Part shown: piece by piece, positions 1 through 9,863 of the stretch
How positions within the stretch are numbered: the stretch's first letter is position 1
Layout of the letters: every line of letters begins with the position of its first letter
Source of the DNA: a virus
IMG/VR virus record: IMGVR_UViG_3300037091_000091
Span: 1-50,254 of that record
Length of the DNA stretch: 50,254 nt
Reading direction: 5' to 3' (one strand)
Program-made: the position numbers and the translations under genes
Notes under the pieces: generated by a model
The model's database searches: none
What the model was told of the DNA's origin: nothing
The model's input: only the letters and a program-made list of their open reading frames with translations

Positions 1-400
1 TCTGCCCCGCGTAATTCGTTGGCGAAGTGTTGGTGAGGGCCGCAATCACCGGGGGAGTATAAAGGGCCACGGTAAATGTGTCAACCGATTGCGTAACGGT
101 AATTCCATATCCTTGCTTTATCGTGGTTAGGACGGGATGCAGAACCGTGTCCGCTTTATACGCAGCCCGCACCGTGTCCTTCTCGTGCTTGCAGGTGTCC
201 GCTAGGTGCGCCACGCCTGCGCTGTCTGCCGTATCAATTGCCGCGCTCCAAATTTGGCCCAGCGCGTCAAATTTTGCCGTGCCGGGTTGCGTACCCTTTG
301 TGCGGGTTACGCGCAGGGCGTGACAATTCACGGTGTCATAATTAACTGGTGTTGCAAACGCGGGCAAGCACAAGGCCAAAAGCAAAAGCAGTTTTTTCAT
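1..400 (-). CDS. Secreted phage protein, 3' end outside window
   Basis: An open frame starts with ATG at 400 and runs off the left edge with 133 codons visible. The start is preceded by an AGGAA ribosome site. The first 17 residues are a typical Sec signal peptide: a Lys-Lys n-region, a Leu-rich core (LLLLLALCLP) and an AFA cleavage site, so the product is probably exported to the periplasm. The mature part has Thr/Val-rich segments and recurring spaced Asp-Thr, with two Cys (CHAL and DTCKHEKDT) that could form a disulfide. No family recognised. It is the last visible gene of the leftward late operon, a position where lysis genes are common; a spanin or endolysin-accessory role is possible but no motif shows it. 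Confidence 0.7.
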   Translation of the reverse strand, partial: MKKLLLLLALCLPAFATPVNYDTVNCHALRVTRTKGTQPGTAKFDALGQIWSAAIDTADSAGVAHLADTCKHEKDTVRAAYKADTVLHPVLTTIKQGYGITVTQSVDTFTVALYTPPVIAALTNTSPTNYAGQ

Positions 401-408
401 ACGGGTTC

Positions 409-786
409 CTATGGTGTAAATATAACTGAACTCAGAACTAGCTGACGATTATGGTTTGATCCGTCAGGGTACACAAGCTGAATAGTATCGTAATCCCCTA
501 AAAGTATCCAGGGAACCGCCGCCCCCACAGCCGGATTGGGGGCAGAAGTAAGGATAGGTATTTCTCGGACAATAAGTGTCTGGCCTCCCTGGTTTTGTTG
601 ACCACCCTTAATAGCCGAAATACTTGCCGATATTTGAACAGAAGATACCCCGCTTTTGACCTTTCCAATGCTGCTCTCAAGTCTGTTCAGCAATAGAAAA
701 GCATCATCCACCGACCCCTTGAGGGCACGTATGGCTTTCTTGGAATCATTGAAGTCAACGATCTGTGGGGTATGTTTTGTATTCAT
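409..786 (-). CDS. Hypothetical late-operon protein (125 aa)
   Basis: A 125-residue protein starting at ATG 786, overlapping the end of the upstream gene by 4 nt (ATGA). The N-terminal half (residues 10-60) is predicted helical and coiled-coil-like (DDAFLLLNRLESSIGKVKSG). The C-terminal half is beta-rich and ends in a segment (YPDGSNHNRQLVLSS) reminiscent of small beta-sandwich tail proteins. It contains no catalytic motif and no signal peptide. Its place directly after tail and glycosyltransferase-like genes makes a minor tail or tail-fibre-associated protein plausible; this is inference from context only. Confidence 0.6.
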   Translation of the reverse strand: MNTKHTPQIVDFNDSKKAIRALKGSVDDAFLLLNRLESSIGKVKSGVSSVQISASISAIKGGQQNQGGQTLIVREIPILTSAPNPAVGAAVPWILLGDYDTIQLVYPDGSNHNRQLVLSSVIFTP

Positions 787-1280
787 ACAATTGAAACCCG
801 TTTTCGATTATCCAAATATCTAAATGAATAATCCAAATCATCTAAGTATTCTCTTACCTTGTAACACAAACACAATTTATCAGTTGGTGCAAGCCATGAT
901 ATTTGGCTTAATAGCTGTGTTCTTATCACAATACATTTAATGTCAACATGCTCCGAGTCAAGTTTGCTTATCTCATACTTTGATAAAGCTACAGCGTCCA
1001 ATTCTGGCACTCTTTCTATTTCCGCTTTAGCTTCCGCCAGATTGGTAGTGAACAACTGCAAACAATCCGAATCCGCCATGCATACAACCGGGTCGCTTAT
1101 CGTTTTTGCCATTAAACTGCATATTTCTCTCGATCTTGCTTCCGAAAAACGATGTACATCATCTTTAACACAAGGAACACCAATTGTAATTATCTCGGCT
1201 TTTTCAGTCTGTGCTCCATAAGCATCTATGATTTTTTCAGGTAACCCCTTCTGGGACTGCATTGGAATTAATATTTTCAT
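783..1280 (-). CDS. Glycosyltransferase-like (GT-A fold) protein
   Basis: A 165-residue protein with the outline of a small nucleotide-diphospho-sugar transferase: an N-terminal beta strand (MKILIPMQSQKG), a central VVCMADSDCLQLF segment whose D-S-D fits the metal-binding DxD of GT-A enzymes, and a following region on source-sugar choice (ELDAVALSKYE). It is shorter than usual GT-A domains (about 200-250 residues), so it may be a trimmed member or a binding-only relative. It overlaps the giant tail gene by 4 nt and is therefore translationally coupled to it, which suggests it acts on the tail protein or on host glycan met by the tail. Family assignment rests on the DxD and fold outline only. 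Confidence 0.5.
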   Translation of the reverse strand: MKILIPMQSQKGLPEKIIDAYGAQTEKAEIITIGVPCVKDDVHRFSEARSREICSLMAKTISDPVVCMADSDCLQLFTTNLAEAKAEIERVPELDAVALSKYEISKLDSEHVDIKCIVIRTQLLSQISWLAPTDKLCLCYKVREYLDDLDYSFRYLDNRKRVSIV

Positions 1281-4200
1281 GCCTGTGATAGCGTCCTGTT
1301 TCCACCAGCCAAAACGTCATTGTAGTAGTATGTTAAAGTTGATTCAAGCATAGGGTAAGCTGCTCCATTCAAATTAAATACTCGAAGATCAAAGATTGAA
1401 TGTAAACAATGTGGCATAAAAATAAATCCTGTTTCAATCTGTGTATTAAATCGCCCTATAGCAGAAAAAACAACCGGCGCTCCAAGGTCTACGCTAACTT
1501 GGCTGCTATTAGTGCCGTTATTATATTGAATTAATAAATAATGCCATCCACTCGTCGGAATAGTAACAGAATCGTCAGGGTCTGCCGGATCGTGTGCTAT
1601 TAATTTTCCAGTCACCCCATCAATAGAAATAGTTGATTGATATGGTAAAAATAAAGATTCTATCACAATACCATTGGCGCTGGTCGCCGCTGCTGGATTA
1701 TACCAAAACCCAATAGCAAAAGCATGATTTGTCATGTCAATTATTGAAGGAATACATAAACCAACCTGTCCAATATTAACATAAGCAGAATAAGTATTAC
1801 CGTCCGGCCCTAATATTCTTGCAATAGTGGAAAGAGCGCCTACCCCTAGCGTGGTCATACCCTGCAAAACATTTCCACTAGCGAGGCTAAGAAGTTGAGA
1901 AGTGCGGCCAATTCCGGCTACCGGCGACAAAATAACTGCCTGCGACGTATGTTCGGTGTCTCCAGAATTAGTAGGTGTTCGCTTATCGCTTGATTTGTAA
2001 TACGACAGAAGCCCCGTCATCTGCCAACCAGCGCCGTTGAACGTAATGGAATACCTTATCCTGTGGCCTCTTACTTTTAAGTCGAAATTTATATCATCAT
2101 TATTACCTACCATAGAGGAAACCGTTACGGTTTGCCCTATGTCATTTTGTGCGGTCATGGCAATAGTTAATGGAGTCACGGGATAACTGCTTCCCGGAAC
2201 AGAATCTATAAAAGAAACACCACCAACAGGATCAATATTCGATTTATCAGGGTTCAAGAAAATATGAGATTCCATTTGCTCTATAAAAAATGCTTGCGAT
2301 GTTCCGGTATCGTCAGAGGTTATATGGGTTGATGTAATAGGTGCCATAATGCACAAGGTGTAGTAGTAATCATCATACATATTTGAGTTGTCAATAGCGG
2401 CATAATTGAACCTGAAAAATTCTCCCGGCACAGCACGAACAGGAACAGAATCACCCGTTTTGCTCATAATAAGAGCATTATACAGATAAGAGAATTTGTT
2501 GTTAATAAAATGAACACCCATTTCTCCAAGGGGCAAATCATTAAATTCTCCCTGCCCAATGGCAAACATGCCGGGAAGTATTATATAATAAAACCTGTTA
2601 TTTTCATAGCATAGACCAGATAGGTCATTTCCTCTTACAAATAGCCCATATTGAGGATCATAATCAATGGTTCTCTCAAACAGTTTAAAAATTTTATTTC
2701 TTATTTTACCAAGCGATAAAGAATCTCCGAAAGAGTTTCCGTCAAATAAACAAATATCCGCAGTTTTATACAGTATAACCGCATATAGACCAGCGTCAAT
2801 TTTGCACAATTCATCCATACCATCACATCCGTTATTTTCTCCAATGATTTTCGGTGGAGGAAGAACTCTGACAATCATACCATTTGATTCATCGGTAAAG
2901 TCTATATCAAGGTTGGTTTGAACAACATGACACGACTTCAAAGAGAATATACCAACCGCATCGGAATGTGAACTAAACGCCGTAATTGGTTCAGACACCT
3001 TATCGGTCTGATGATTTGGGTCATAATCTCCAATCAGGTATCTGTAATTATTAGGAAGCTCCGAATAATAGTACGAAATATTACAACTTGCAATAAGAAA
3101 GCCAGGCAGCATTTCTCCGCAAAAACGACTTGATCCGTCCCAAGGAATTGCTCTCATGAAACGAGTTTTGATACCAAAATTTCCGATTTTGGGTGATATT
3201 TCAGCATCTGTATAGCTATCGAGATAAGACCAATTCATTGCCCTAAACGCCATACAGGCGGCAGCTTCTGTAGCAAAATTAGCATCTACAGTGATTGTCT
3301 GAGCTATGCTATCATAAGTGGTAACAATCCTAATATCGCCATAATCAAGAAAACATTGTTCGCCTACTTGTGGAGTAAGAACATAAGGAGCATACGAGCC
3401 AAGAGTATAGTTTTGTAGTGCGGTGCCATTTATTCCACTTTTGTTGGTAGACCATATATGGTTTACGGTCATGGTTTTTCCAGACAATGAACAATCGAAT
3501 ATCCAATGGCTTTCTATCGTTGCCCAAGCTTTAAGGTAGTCATAGCAATAACTAGGGTCAATAAATGTAAAAAGTGTAAATGGATTCACACCATCAATCG
3601 TAAGTTGGATATTTACCGAGGTTGTTGATCCAGATACAAGAGATAATATTTTTGCCCATGCAAGATAATATCCAAAGGCTGTTCCGTATGGCCACTGCCA
3701 CACAATAGGCATTATTCTTCCCACGTCAGCAGTGGTAAAATGTCCCTGCTTTGTTGTGAAAGTGCCTATGTCCGTACCAGAAGTAATTTGTAACCCGGAT
3801 GTAGAGCCATCACCATAAAAAGCTTTCATTATGGGTATATCATCAAGAAGGGCAAAGGCATTTGGATCGTTGCCAACCGTAAGAACATCATTGGTATTTA
3901 TATCTTCAGTACCATAAACGCTATAGTGCGTGGCCGGATCACAGGCTGTACCGCTAGTATTAGGTGACAAATTATCATTAAAATATTTTGCTGCCACAGT
4001 TGTCAAATCAACCAGCAACGCCCCATTTGCAATACTATTAGCATTGAGCCTTCCCGCTCCGCTGACATCCGGCACTACTGAATTAGTAAGGTAATTTAGT
4101 TGATGTACTGTAGTTGCTATTAGTATGGCCTGTATCCATGCACCTGTTCCATCCGTCGCCTGCGTAATAGTTATGTCAGGATACCGCGATGTAATTATTG

Positions 4201-7200
4201 AAGCAAAAGAATCTATCAAGCTGTTTATGGTAACAGGGTCTTGATCTGACAATATAAAAGCTATTTGTACATTATCCCATTGCGGCCCGGAAATTAAAAA
4301 TACCGGCGTGCTTGAACCGGAAATCAAAAAACCTATTGTGGCAAAATCACTGGCAGAATTGACAAAAATTATTGAATTAAGGTCTGATGTCACCCCGGAC
4401 ACTTCCGCGCCCCAAGTAATCCCGTCTGCCGAAGAAATGATCTTCCCGCCGTTTCCCGATGCCCTGAAAAGAGCGTTGCCATAAGCGATAGAAAATAGGT
4501 CGGTTGTAATTCCTGATTGTTGCGATTCCCAAGTAATGGCATCGTCAGAAGTGAAAATTGCGCCACCACTACCAACAGTAATATAAAGACTGTTTCCGTA
4601 AGTAAGTGCAAGTAAATTGTTGGCAATGGGTAAACTTCGTTTTGTCCACGTTAATGCGTCTGCGGAAGTAAATACTGTTCCTGCATCTCCAACAATCACG
4701 TACTGGCTCGTATAGACAATTCCTCGGAAACTTCCTCCTATTGTTGCAGTAGTTTTCAGAGTCCATGTTGTTGCGTCAGAAGAATCATACATTATTCCCT
4801 TATCTGTGGTTGCGATATATTTGGCATTTCCATAAGCGACACAAATAAGATTGTCGGTTATGTTTGTTGTTTTGGGTGTCCAAGTGGTTGAATTTGTCGA
4901 GGTTGTTACTTTTCCAGAATCACCAACAGCAATTAGAATATTAGTATAGTTTGTAACTGAATTTAAGTTAGCAGTTACCCCAGAAGTTCGTATTTGAAAA
5001 ACACTATCATCTCCCATGATTAAACTTGCGAGGACAGAAGCAATTATCCCATCATCTCCAACAACCGTAATGTTTCCGTTTGAGTCTGCTGTCACAGAGT
5101 TTAAATTGTAATTTTGGGGAAGAAAAGTATAACCACCCCAAGCAGAAGCGTCGGATTGTTTTGAAAAAACTATATTTACATGATAACCCGTCGAGTTTCT
5201 TCCAACAGCAACCCATATACCAGTGTAATGAGTTATTGAAGTAAAATCCATCGGCGTGAAAGGAACTATACCTGTCCACGTTACCAAGTCGCTTGATCTA
5301 ACAATAGTTGCTAAATCACCTACTGCGACATAGGTTGAATTTGCAAAAGCAACCGATTTCAGGTTACTAATTTGTCCAGAAGATCGTATAATCCAAGCCG
5401 TCCCATTCGTAGAAGTAATTATTGTTCCGTAATCTCCCACAGCAACAAAGTTGGTTCCGTCCCATATAATTGCGTTGATATTTTTTGTAGTACCAGATGT
5501 TTGCGTATACCATGTTGTTTCGTCTGGAGAGGTTTGGATTAAGCCAGAAGGACCAACAATCACATAAAGGTTAGTGCCGTTATAAACAATTGCGCACGGA
5601 TTTATTGTCGTCTTTGCCCATGTATTTCCAGCATCAGCAGAGGTAGCAATATCTCTGCCGCCAACCGCGACAAGTTTACCCGCATATCCCTGTGCTATGC
5701 CTTTCAAATCCCGTGTTGTATTTGATGTTTTCTGAGTCCACGTTGTTCCTGTAGAATCAGAAATTAATATTACCCCACCTTGGCCTACGGCTACAAATTT
5801 TTGAACACCTTGATAGCTATAATATGCGACAGCGTAAAGAATACTGGAAAAGGTGCCCGAAAGCCTGGTTGTCCATGAATTTCCATCCGTAGATGTTTGA
5901 ATCAATCCGGGGCCTACCGCAACATAAATACCATTGCCGTAACAAACAGCATAATGGTTGCCAAGATTCGTTCCCGTCTTTGGTGACCACGTATTAGTAT
6001 TAACATAGACAGGAAGATCAAATTCGTATGTGCCGCCCGGTGTAAAATTTGACAACGATGGATAGCATATTAGTTTTCCGTTTGTCTGTGCTCCATTATC
6101 ACTTAGTAAAGCCCCAGGATTTCCCGTTTCTCCATTTAGCCAGTTCGTTCCCGAAATTGGCTGAACGGTAGGCGACGTAAAATAGCTCAAATAGTTAACT
6201 GTTGTGGTAAGCCGTATCGCCCCTATAGGAACACCAGAGTTATTGCTGTTAGTTTCAACCAGAATGTCAGGAAAATAAGAGATAATTCCCGGCGCAATAG
6301 AGTCCCTTATGGTGTCAATAGTTACCGGAGTAATTGTTGACATATTGAACAGTATGGTTTTTGCTGCTGCTCCTGATTCCGCAAGAGCAAAAGCATAAGT
6401 ACTGCCGGGAGTAAAATAACTTATTGTTGGGTAAAACGTTAATTGTCCATACAGTTGTCCATTAGCAGTTGCCGTGCCAAGCAGCGTATAGTCGGGGTCT
6501 TTTATGGTTGGCCCAAACTGCTGTGCGCCAGATTCGTGTTGTAGCGCATTTTCTGTACTTATATTTCTGTTAGCAAATATTGGGTAATTTGACGAATCTC
6601 CAACAAAACGACTTTTGGTATAAAGATACCGCCTATTATAACCATTTGTGATAGGTGCATCTGTACAGTTTTTTAGCGGTGCATCTACACTATACTGAGG
6701 ATAAGCAGTGTTATTTTCTGCGGCCTTCCAGTATTGATTGTTCTCCGTGTCAATTATCCATATTCCAAGATAAAGATTTGTCGGAGAGCTATTGCCGAAA
6801 GGATCGTTGTCTGGAATTAAAACTACCAGATTGTCATTGTCCCTGATTATCGTTTTGCAGTTGGGAATAGGGCTTACGCCTACCTGCGTTATAGCCGCCC
6901 AAGAATAATCCCCCGGAGAACACTGGTAAAGCGTAGTCCCTACATGAACGATATTTTTCTGATTATAAGCATTGAACCATTGTCCGTTAAGCGGGTATTT
7001 AAACTGTCCTATACGGCTGGTAACAGTTTGCGGTAAGTCTACTGTGCAGGTATTGTTTGCTGTCCCAACCCCCACGTCGGTAATTTTAGCCGTTTGGTAA
7101 ATTGCAGCATTACTACCGTTGAAATATCCATCCTTATTATCATAGCAAACAAATTTACCTATATCGGCAGAAGTAAAACTATAACCAACTACGGTGACAG

Positions 7201-7480
7201 TAGTTCCCAATTGCGACATGGATGATATTGTATAATAACTGCCAGGATTAGCGCCGAATAGTGGCGGCAATCCCATATTGTCATCTTGTCTGTCTGTTAT
7301 ACCATCACGCGACTTTACGAAGCTGCCGTAACAAACCTGATTTACAAGGGAAAGCTGGAATTTTTTGTCGATAGCGGCACCAGGCATATCAGATGTCTCG
7401 CCAAAAAACTGATCACGCATACGAGTGATTGGCTCTTGGTTCTGTGCCCTGCTGCGTTTTTCAAACGTTCTTCGTGCCAT
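1277..7480 (-). CDS. Giant tail/receptor-binding protein with double beta-propeller
   Basis: A 2067-residue protein, the largest in the window. The N-terminus (residues 1-100, DQFFGET...) looks like a virion attachment region. Residues about 505-1035 hold roughly 13 repeats of about 41 residues with the pattern YVAVGxxGxIxTSxDxxTW, the signature of sialidase/Ycf48-type (BNR-like) beta-propeller blades, enough for two propellers. The propeller block is flanked on both sides by related 85-residue modules (about 383-470 and 1080-1165, both beginning PVTI and ending NGALL- or PGALL-like). The C-terminal 170 residues resemble a LamG/concanavalin-type lectin (FAIGFWYNPA, GWHYLLIQYNNGT). The architecture fits a glycan- or host-binding tail protein. 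No catalytic sialidase residues were identified. The start ATG is preceded by TTAGGT. Confidence 0.8.
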   Translation of the reverse strand: MARRTFEKRSRAQNQEPITRMRDQFFGETSDMPGAAIDKKFQLSLVNQVCYGSFVKSRDGITDRQDDNMGLPPLFGANPGSYYTISSMSQLGTTVTVVGYSFTSADIGKFVCYDNKDGYFNGSNAAIYQTAKITDVGVGTANNTCTVDLPQTVTSRIGQFKYPLNGQWFNAYNQKNIVHVGTTLYQCSPGDYSWAAITQVGVSPIPNCKTIIRDNDNLVVLIPDNDPFGNSSPTNLYLGIWIIDTENNQYWKAAENNTAYPQYSVDAPLKNCTDAPITNGYNRRYLYTKSRFVGDSSNYPIFANRNISTENALQHESGAQQFGPTIKDPDYTLLGTATANGQLYGQLTFYPTISYFTPGSTYAFALAESGAAAKTILFNMSTITPVTIDTIRDSIAPGIISYFPDILVETNSNNSGVPIGAIRLTTTVNYLSYFTSPTVQPISGTNWLNGETGNPGALLSDNGAQTNGKLICYPSLSNFTPGGTYEFDLPVYVNTNTWSPKTGTNLGNHYAVCYGNGIYVAVGPGLIQTSTDGNSWTTRLSGTFSSILYAVAYYSYQGVQKFVAVGQGGVILISDSTGTTWTQKTSNTTRDLKGIAQGYAGKLVAVGGRDIATSADAGNTWAKTTINPCAIVYNGTNLYVIVGPSGLIQTSPDETTWYTQTSGTTKNINAIIWDGTNFVAVGDYGTIITSTNGTAWIIRSSGQISNLKSVAFANSTYVAVGDLATIVRSSDLVTWTGIVPFTPMDFTSITHYTGIWVAVGRNSTGYHVNIVFSKQSDASAWGGYTFLPQNYNLNSVTADSNGNITVVGDDGIIASVLASLIMGDDSVFQIRTSGVTANLNSVTNYTNILIAVGDSGKVTTSTNSTTWTPKTTNITDNLICVAYGNAKYIATTDKGIMYDSSDATTWTLKTTATIGGSFRGIVYTSQYVIVGDAGTVFTSADALTWTKRSLPIANNLLALTYGNSLYITVGSGGAIFTSDDAITWESQQSGITTDLFSIAYGNALFRASGNGGKIISSADGITWGAEVSGVTSDLNSIIFVNSASDFATIGFLISGSSTPVFLISGPQWDNVQIAFILSDQDPVTINSLIDSFASIITSRYPDITITQATDGTGAWIQAILIATTVHQLNYLTNSVVPDVSGAGRLNANSIANGALLVDLTTVAAKYFNDNLSPNTSGTACDPATHYSVYGTEDINTNDVLTVGNDPNAFALLDDIPIMKAFYGDGSTSGLQITSGTDIGTFTTKQGHFTTADVGRIMPIVWQWPYGTAFGYYLAWAKILSLVSGSTTSVNIQLTIDGVNPFTLFTFIDPSYCYDYLKAWATIESHWIFDCSLSGKTMTVNHIWSTNKSGINGTALQNYTLGSYAPYVLTPQVGEQCFLDYGDIRIVTTYDSIAQTITVDANFATEAAACMAFRAMNWSYLDSYTDAEISPKIGNFGIKTRFMRAIPWDGSSRFCGEMLPGFLIASCNISYYYSELPNNYRYLIGDYDPNHQTDKVSEPITAFSSHSDAVGIFSLKSCHVVQTNLDIDFTDESNGMIVRVLPPPKIIGENNGCDGMDELCKIDAGLYAVILYKTADICLFDGNSFGDSLSLGKIRNKIFKLFERTIDYDPQYGLFVRGNDLSGLCYENNRFYYIILPGMFAIGQGEFNDLPLGEMGVHFINNKFSYLYNALIMSKTGDSVPVRAVPGEFFRFNYAAIDNSNMYDDYYYTLCIMAPITSTHITSDDTGTSQAFFIEQMESHIFLNPDKSNIDPVGGVSFIDSVPGSSYPVTPLTIAMTAQNDIGQTVTVSSMVGNNDDINFDLKVRGHRIRYSITFNGAGWQMTGLLSYYKSSDKRTPTNSGDTEHTSQAVILSPVAGIGRTSQLLSLASGNVLQGMTTLGVGALSTIARILGPDGNTYSAYVNIGQVGLCIPSIIDMTNHAFAIGFWYNPAAATSANGIVIESLFLPYQSTISIDGVTGKLIAHDPADPDDSVTIPTSGWHYLLIQYNNGTNSSQVSVDLGAPVVFSAIGRFNTQIETGFIFMPHCLHSIFDLRVFNLNGAAYPMLESTLTYYYNDVLAGGNRTLSQA

Positions 7481-7502
7481 AATACCTAACTATATAATAT
7501 AC

Positions 7503-9251
7503 CTATTCTCTGACTAAAAAGTTCTGAAATCCCCACAAGTTTGCCTTATCAATTTCCTTATCTTTGCGTTCGTTAAACCAATTAGTCGCATGCAGTCCAG
7601 GGTTCCAGGTAAATTCTTTACTTATGAATTGGCCCAAATATGGTTTACAAATATTAAGTATATAATCATGTGGCAAATCCTCTACTCTGCAAAATCCATT
7701 TTGGGGATTTTCTATTGCCCACATAACAGCCGCAACAAGAGATATGCTCACTTGAATAGTTGTGCTATTTTGTAAAGGAACTAATCTTTTCGCGTCCCTT
7801 ATATTTAAAGATGTTCCACACCACCAAATATGTTTTTTATCATATCCTCCTATTAGGCACCCTAACGTATCGGCTCCACCGACAATCTCATTATCATAAA
7901 TTATTCTTTGTCTAGGCAGTGGCCGGTAATCATTACCACGAAGCTCATTCATTGATGCAATGGCGCAATCCGCCATGCAATATCCATAATAACTTGTAGG
8001 GCGGTATTTATTGTCTTTTGTTGTCAAGAAGCGGGAAATGGAATAACTTTCTCCATGTCTAATCAAAACTCCAACAATTTGGTCTCCTTCTTCCGTGGTA
8101 CTAATCATTTCAGCCCTATTGCCCGTTGCCTCATTGTTTTTGTCAACGTCTTTTTGGGTTATCTCAATTGTATCATCTTTATTGTGAGGAACAAAAACTT
8201 TCACTTTAGTGTCCATCCCCATTCTTGAAAGAAATATCTGATTTTTTGGCCCAACATCCGGCACGGTTGAGTTTTCCGGCATTTCTTTTTCGTGTGTACC
8301 CCATCCAAGTTCTGCCGGTGACGTTCCCTCCTCAACAAACCCCAATACACTCCATGTATTCAAAAATTCCCCTGGTTGTCGTGGCGTGTTGCTTATCTGC
8401 GTGTCCCGTTCGGTGTCTAGTACCACCTTTACGCCCAACTTCTGTGCTAGGGTAGCATAATCGTTTTCTTTTGTAGATTCAATGGATACCCCGCGCTTCT
8501 TGGCAAGATCAATCAATCCCTGCTTCATGAAGTGGGAGATAAGGCCAGGATTAGCGCCGTGGTCAATTACCGCCGTGGTGCCTTTGTTGTCGGGCCAAGA
8601 GTTGATTTCCTCGTCAAGTTCCTGTTGTCTGGCATAAAGACTCTTATCGTAAGGGCTGCGCTCATCAAAACCTTCTGTATAGTCCCACTCCTCAACGCTG
8701 GTGTTCACGTAAAGTATTCCGTTGTCCCGGCAATATTGCAAGAGCTCACGGCAATCTATGTCGTAAGCCAAATCAATGAGCAAATCACCTTCGGAAAGAA
8801 ACTCCTCCATTGTTTCGGTGAAGTTATCCTCTACCACGCGCCGCTGTACAAAGGTTACACCCTGTTCAATCCACTTCTCAAGCACTTTTGACTTGTCTAG
8901 AGCATCCAAAATGGTGATATTGGCAAGATCCACCTCCAAATGCCGCAAAAGGATAGGTAAAACACACTCCGCCACGCTGCCAAAGCCGAAAAACACTATT
9001 TTATTGTCCCAAGGTAGCGTTTTTGCGGCTATAGGAGCGGGTTCTGCGGGTGGCTGCGGCTCTTCCTCGCCTACCTGTCCGTTATCCACAAGGTTAACCG
9101 CCTCTTCGCTCACGTTGGGGCTAGGAGCCTCGTCAGGATGCGAAATAGGCTTATCCTGGCCCTTGCCAGTAATCTTGCCTACAACTTGGCCTATGCCCTC
9201 TGGCACGTCCTGGAGGGGCTTTTTAAGGCGTTCTACAATGTCTTTTACCAT
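7503..9251 (-). CDS. hss: Homospermidine synthase (auxiliary metabolic gene)
   Basis: A 582-residue enzyme predicted to make the polyamine homospermidine from putrescine (two putrescines, or putrescine plus spermidine) with bound NAD. After an 80-residue Pro/Glu-rich N-terminal extension absent from bacterial enzymes, it has a Rossmann motif (FFGFGSVAECVLPIL), then family blocks DHGANPGLISHF, ERDTQISNTP and NTWSVLGFVEEG followed by AELGWGTHEKEMPEN, and the C-terminal NSTTIQVS and PYLGQF blocks. These match the Blastochloris-type homospermidine synthase throughout, including the Trp in the NTWS block described as substrate-contacting. ATG 9251 is preferred over TTG 9254 because AAGGGG lies 6 nt upstream. 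It sits between virion genes, so it is expressed late. The extension may tether it to another protein or to the capsid; that is inference. Confidence 0.92.
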   Translation of the reverse strand: MVKDIVERLKKPLQDVPEGIGQVVGKITGKGQDKPISHPDEAPSPNVSEEAVNLVDNGQVGEEEPQPPAEPAPIAAKTLPWDNKIVFFGFGSVAECVLPILLRHLEVDLANITILDALDKSKVLEKWIEQGVTFVQRRVVEDNFTETMEEFLSEGDLLIDLAYDIDCRELLQYCRDNGILYVNTSVEEWDYTEGFDERSPYDKSLYARQQELDEEINSWPDNKGTTAVIDHGANPGLISHFMKQGLIDLAKKRGVSIESTKENDYATLAQKLGVKVVLDTERDTQISNTPRQPGEFLNTWSVLGFVEEGTSPAELGWGTHEKEMPENSTVPDVGPKNQIFLSRMGMDTKVKVFVPHNKDDTIEITQKDVDKNNEATGNRAEMISTTEEGDQIVGVLIRHGESYSISRFLTTKDNKYRPTSYYGYCMADCAIASMNELRGNDYRPLPRQRIIYDNEIVGGADTLGCLIGGYDKKHIWWCGTSLNIRDAKRLVPLQNSTTIQVSISLVAAVMWAIENPQNGFCRVEDLPHDYILNICKPYLGQFISKEFTWNPGLHATNWFNERKDKEIDKANLWGFQNFLVRE

Positions 9252-9254
9252 CAA

Positions 9255-9710
9255 CTACCCCTTTGGTGTGAACCTGATACCGGATGGTGCAGGCATTTTG
9301 CGCGACATTCCGGCCTCACTTGCCGCTATTGCCTTCATCTGAGCTGGTTTGGTTACAACAGGTCCAGCCTTACCACTGTGTAGCTTACCAGCGTACCCTT
9401 CCTTCATCACCTTGGCAAACTTGTTCTTCTTTTTCTTCTTAAGCGATACCGTACCCTTGGCAAATCCAAAGCGGTTTTTTGATTTTGCATAAGAGCTATC
9501 AGAAGGTTCTGGAATTGGTGAAGGTTTCTCTGATGCTTTTCTTTTCATATATTCCGCGTTTGTGCTGTCAACCCAACGCCTATCCTCGTTGGTTTCCTTT
9601 ATGCCGGTAATACGCTCAAAATCAGCGGCCCTATCATCAGAAGTAGAATCAGAATCCGCACTTCCCTTTGAATAATGGTCGCGTGATTTGCTTATAAACA
9701 TTCCATTCAT
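9255..9710 (-). CDS. Basic hypothetical virion-region protein (151 aa)
   Basis: A 151-residue protein of no recognised family. The N-terminal half is Ser/Asp-rich and polar. The middle has a run of lysines (SLKKKKKNKFAKV) and the C-terminus is Gly/Lys/Pro-rich, ending PAPSGIRFTPKG. Similar strings (GIRFNFAKGTP) occur in the virion protein at 17354-19108, which hints at a shared origin or a shared short binding motif. It is probably disordered and nucleic-acid-binding, and could be an internal virion protein. Its TAG stop lies 3 nt before the homospermidine synthase ATG, and that gene's ribosome site is inside this gene, so the two are coupled. Confidence 0.65.
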   Translation of the reverse strand: MNGMFISKSRDHYSKGSADSDSTSDDRAADFERITGIKETNEDRRWVDSTNAEYMKRKASEKPSPIPEPSDSSYAKSKNRFGFAKGTVSLKKKKKNKFAKVMKEGYAGKLHSGKAGPVVTKPAQMKAIAASEAGMSRKMPAPSGIRFTPKG

Positions 9711-9713
9711 AAG

Positions 9714-9863
9714 TTACTCCTTGCTACCCGTGGGGTATGTGGGCTTGCTCACCGGAGCGCATTTTTCATTTCCCGGCTTTGCCATGTTGGGGTGATTCAT
9801 GCGCGACTTCACCGATTCCGGGCTGTACTTTTTAAGTTCCTTTTCGTATTCTACATTAGACAT
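9714..9863 (-). CDS. Small hypothetical protein (49 aa)
   Basis: A 49-codon frame with a strong ribosome site (GAAGGAGC, 6 nt before the ATG) overlapping the preceding gene by 8 nt and ending 3 nt before the next gene. The product begins MSNVEYEKELKKYSPES and is Lys/Pro/Ser-rich. No family is recognised. It is too short for usual gene-length cut-offs, but the excellent ribosome site and the exact fit between neighbours support it as real. It belongs to a run of four small polar proteins (9255-10344). Confidence 0.7.
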   Translation of the reverse strand: MSNVEYEKELKKYSPESVKSRMNHPNMAKPGNEKCAPVSKPTYPTGSKE

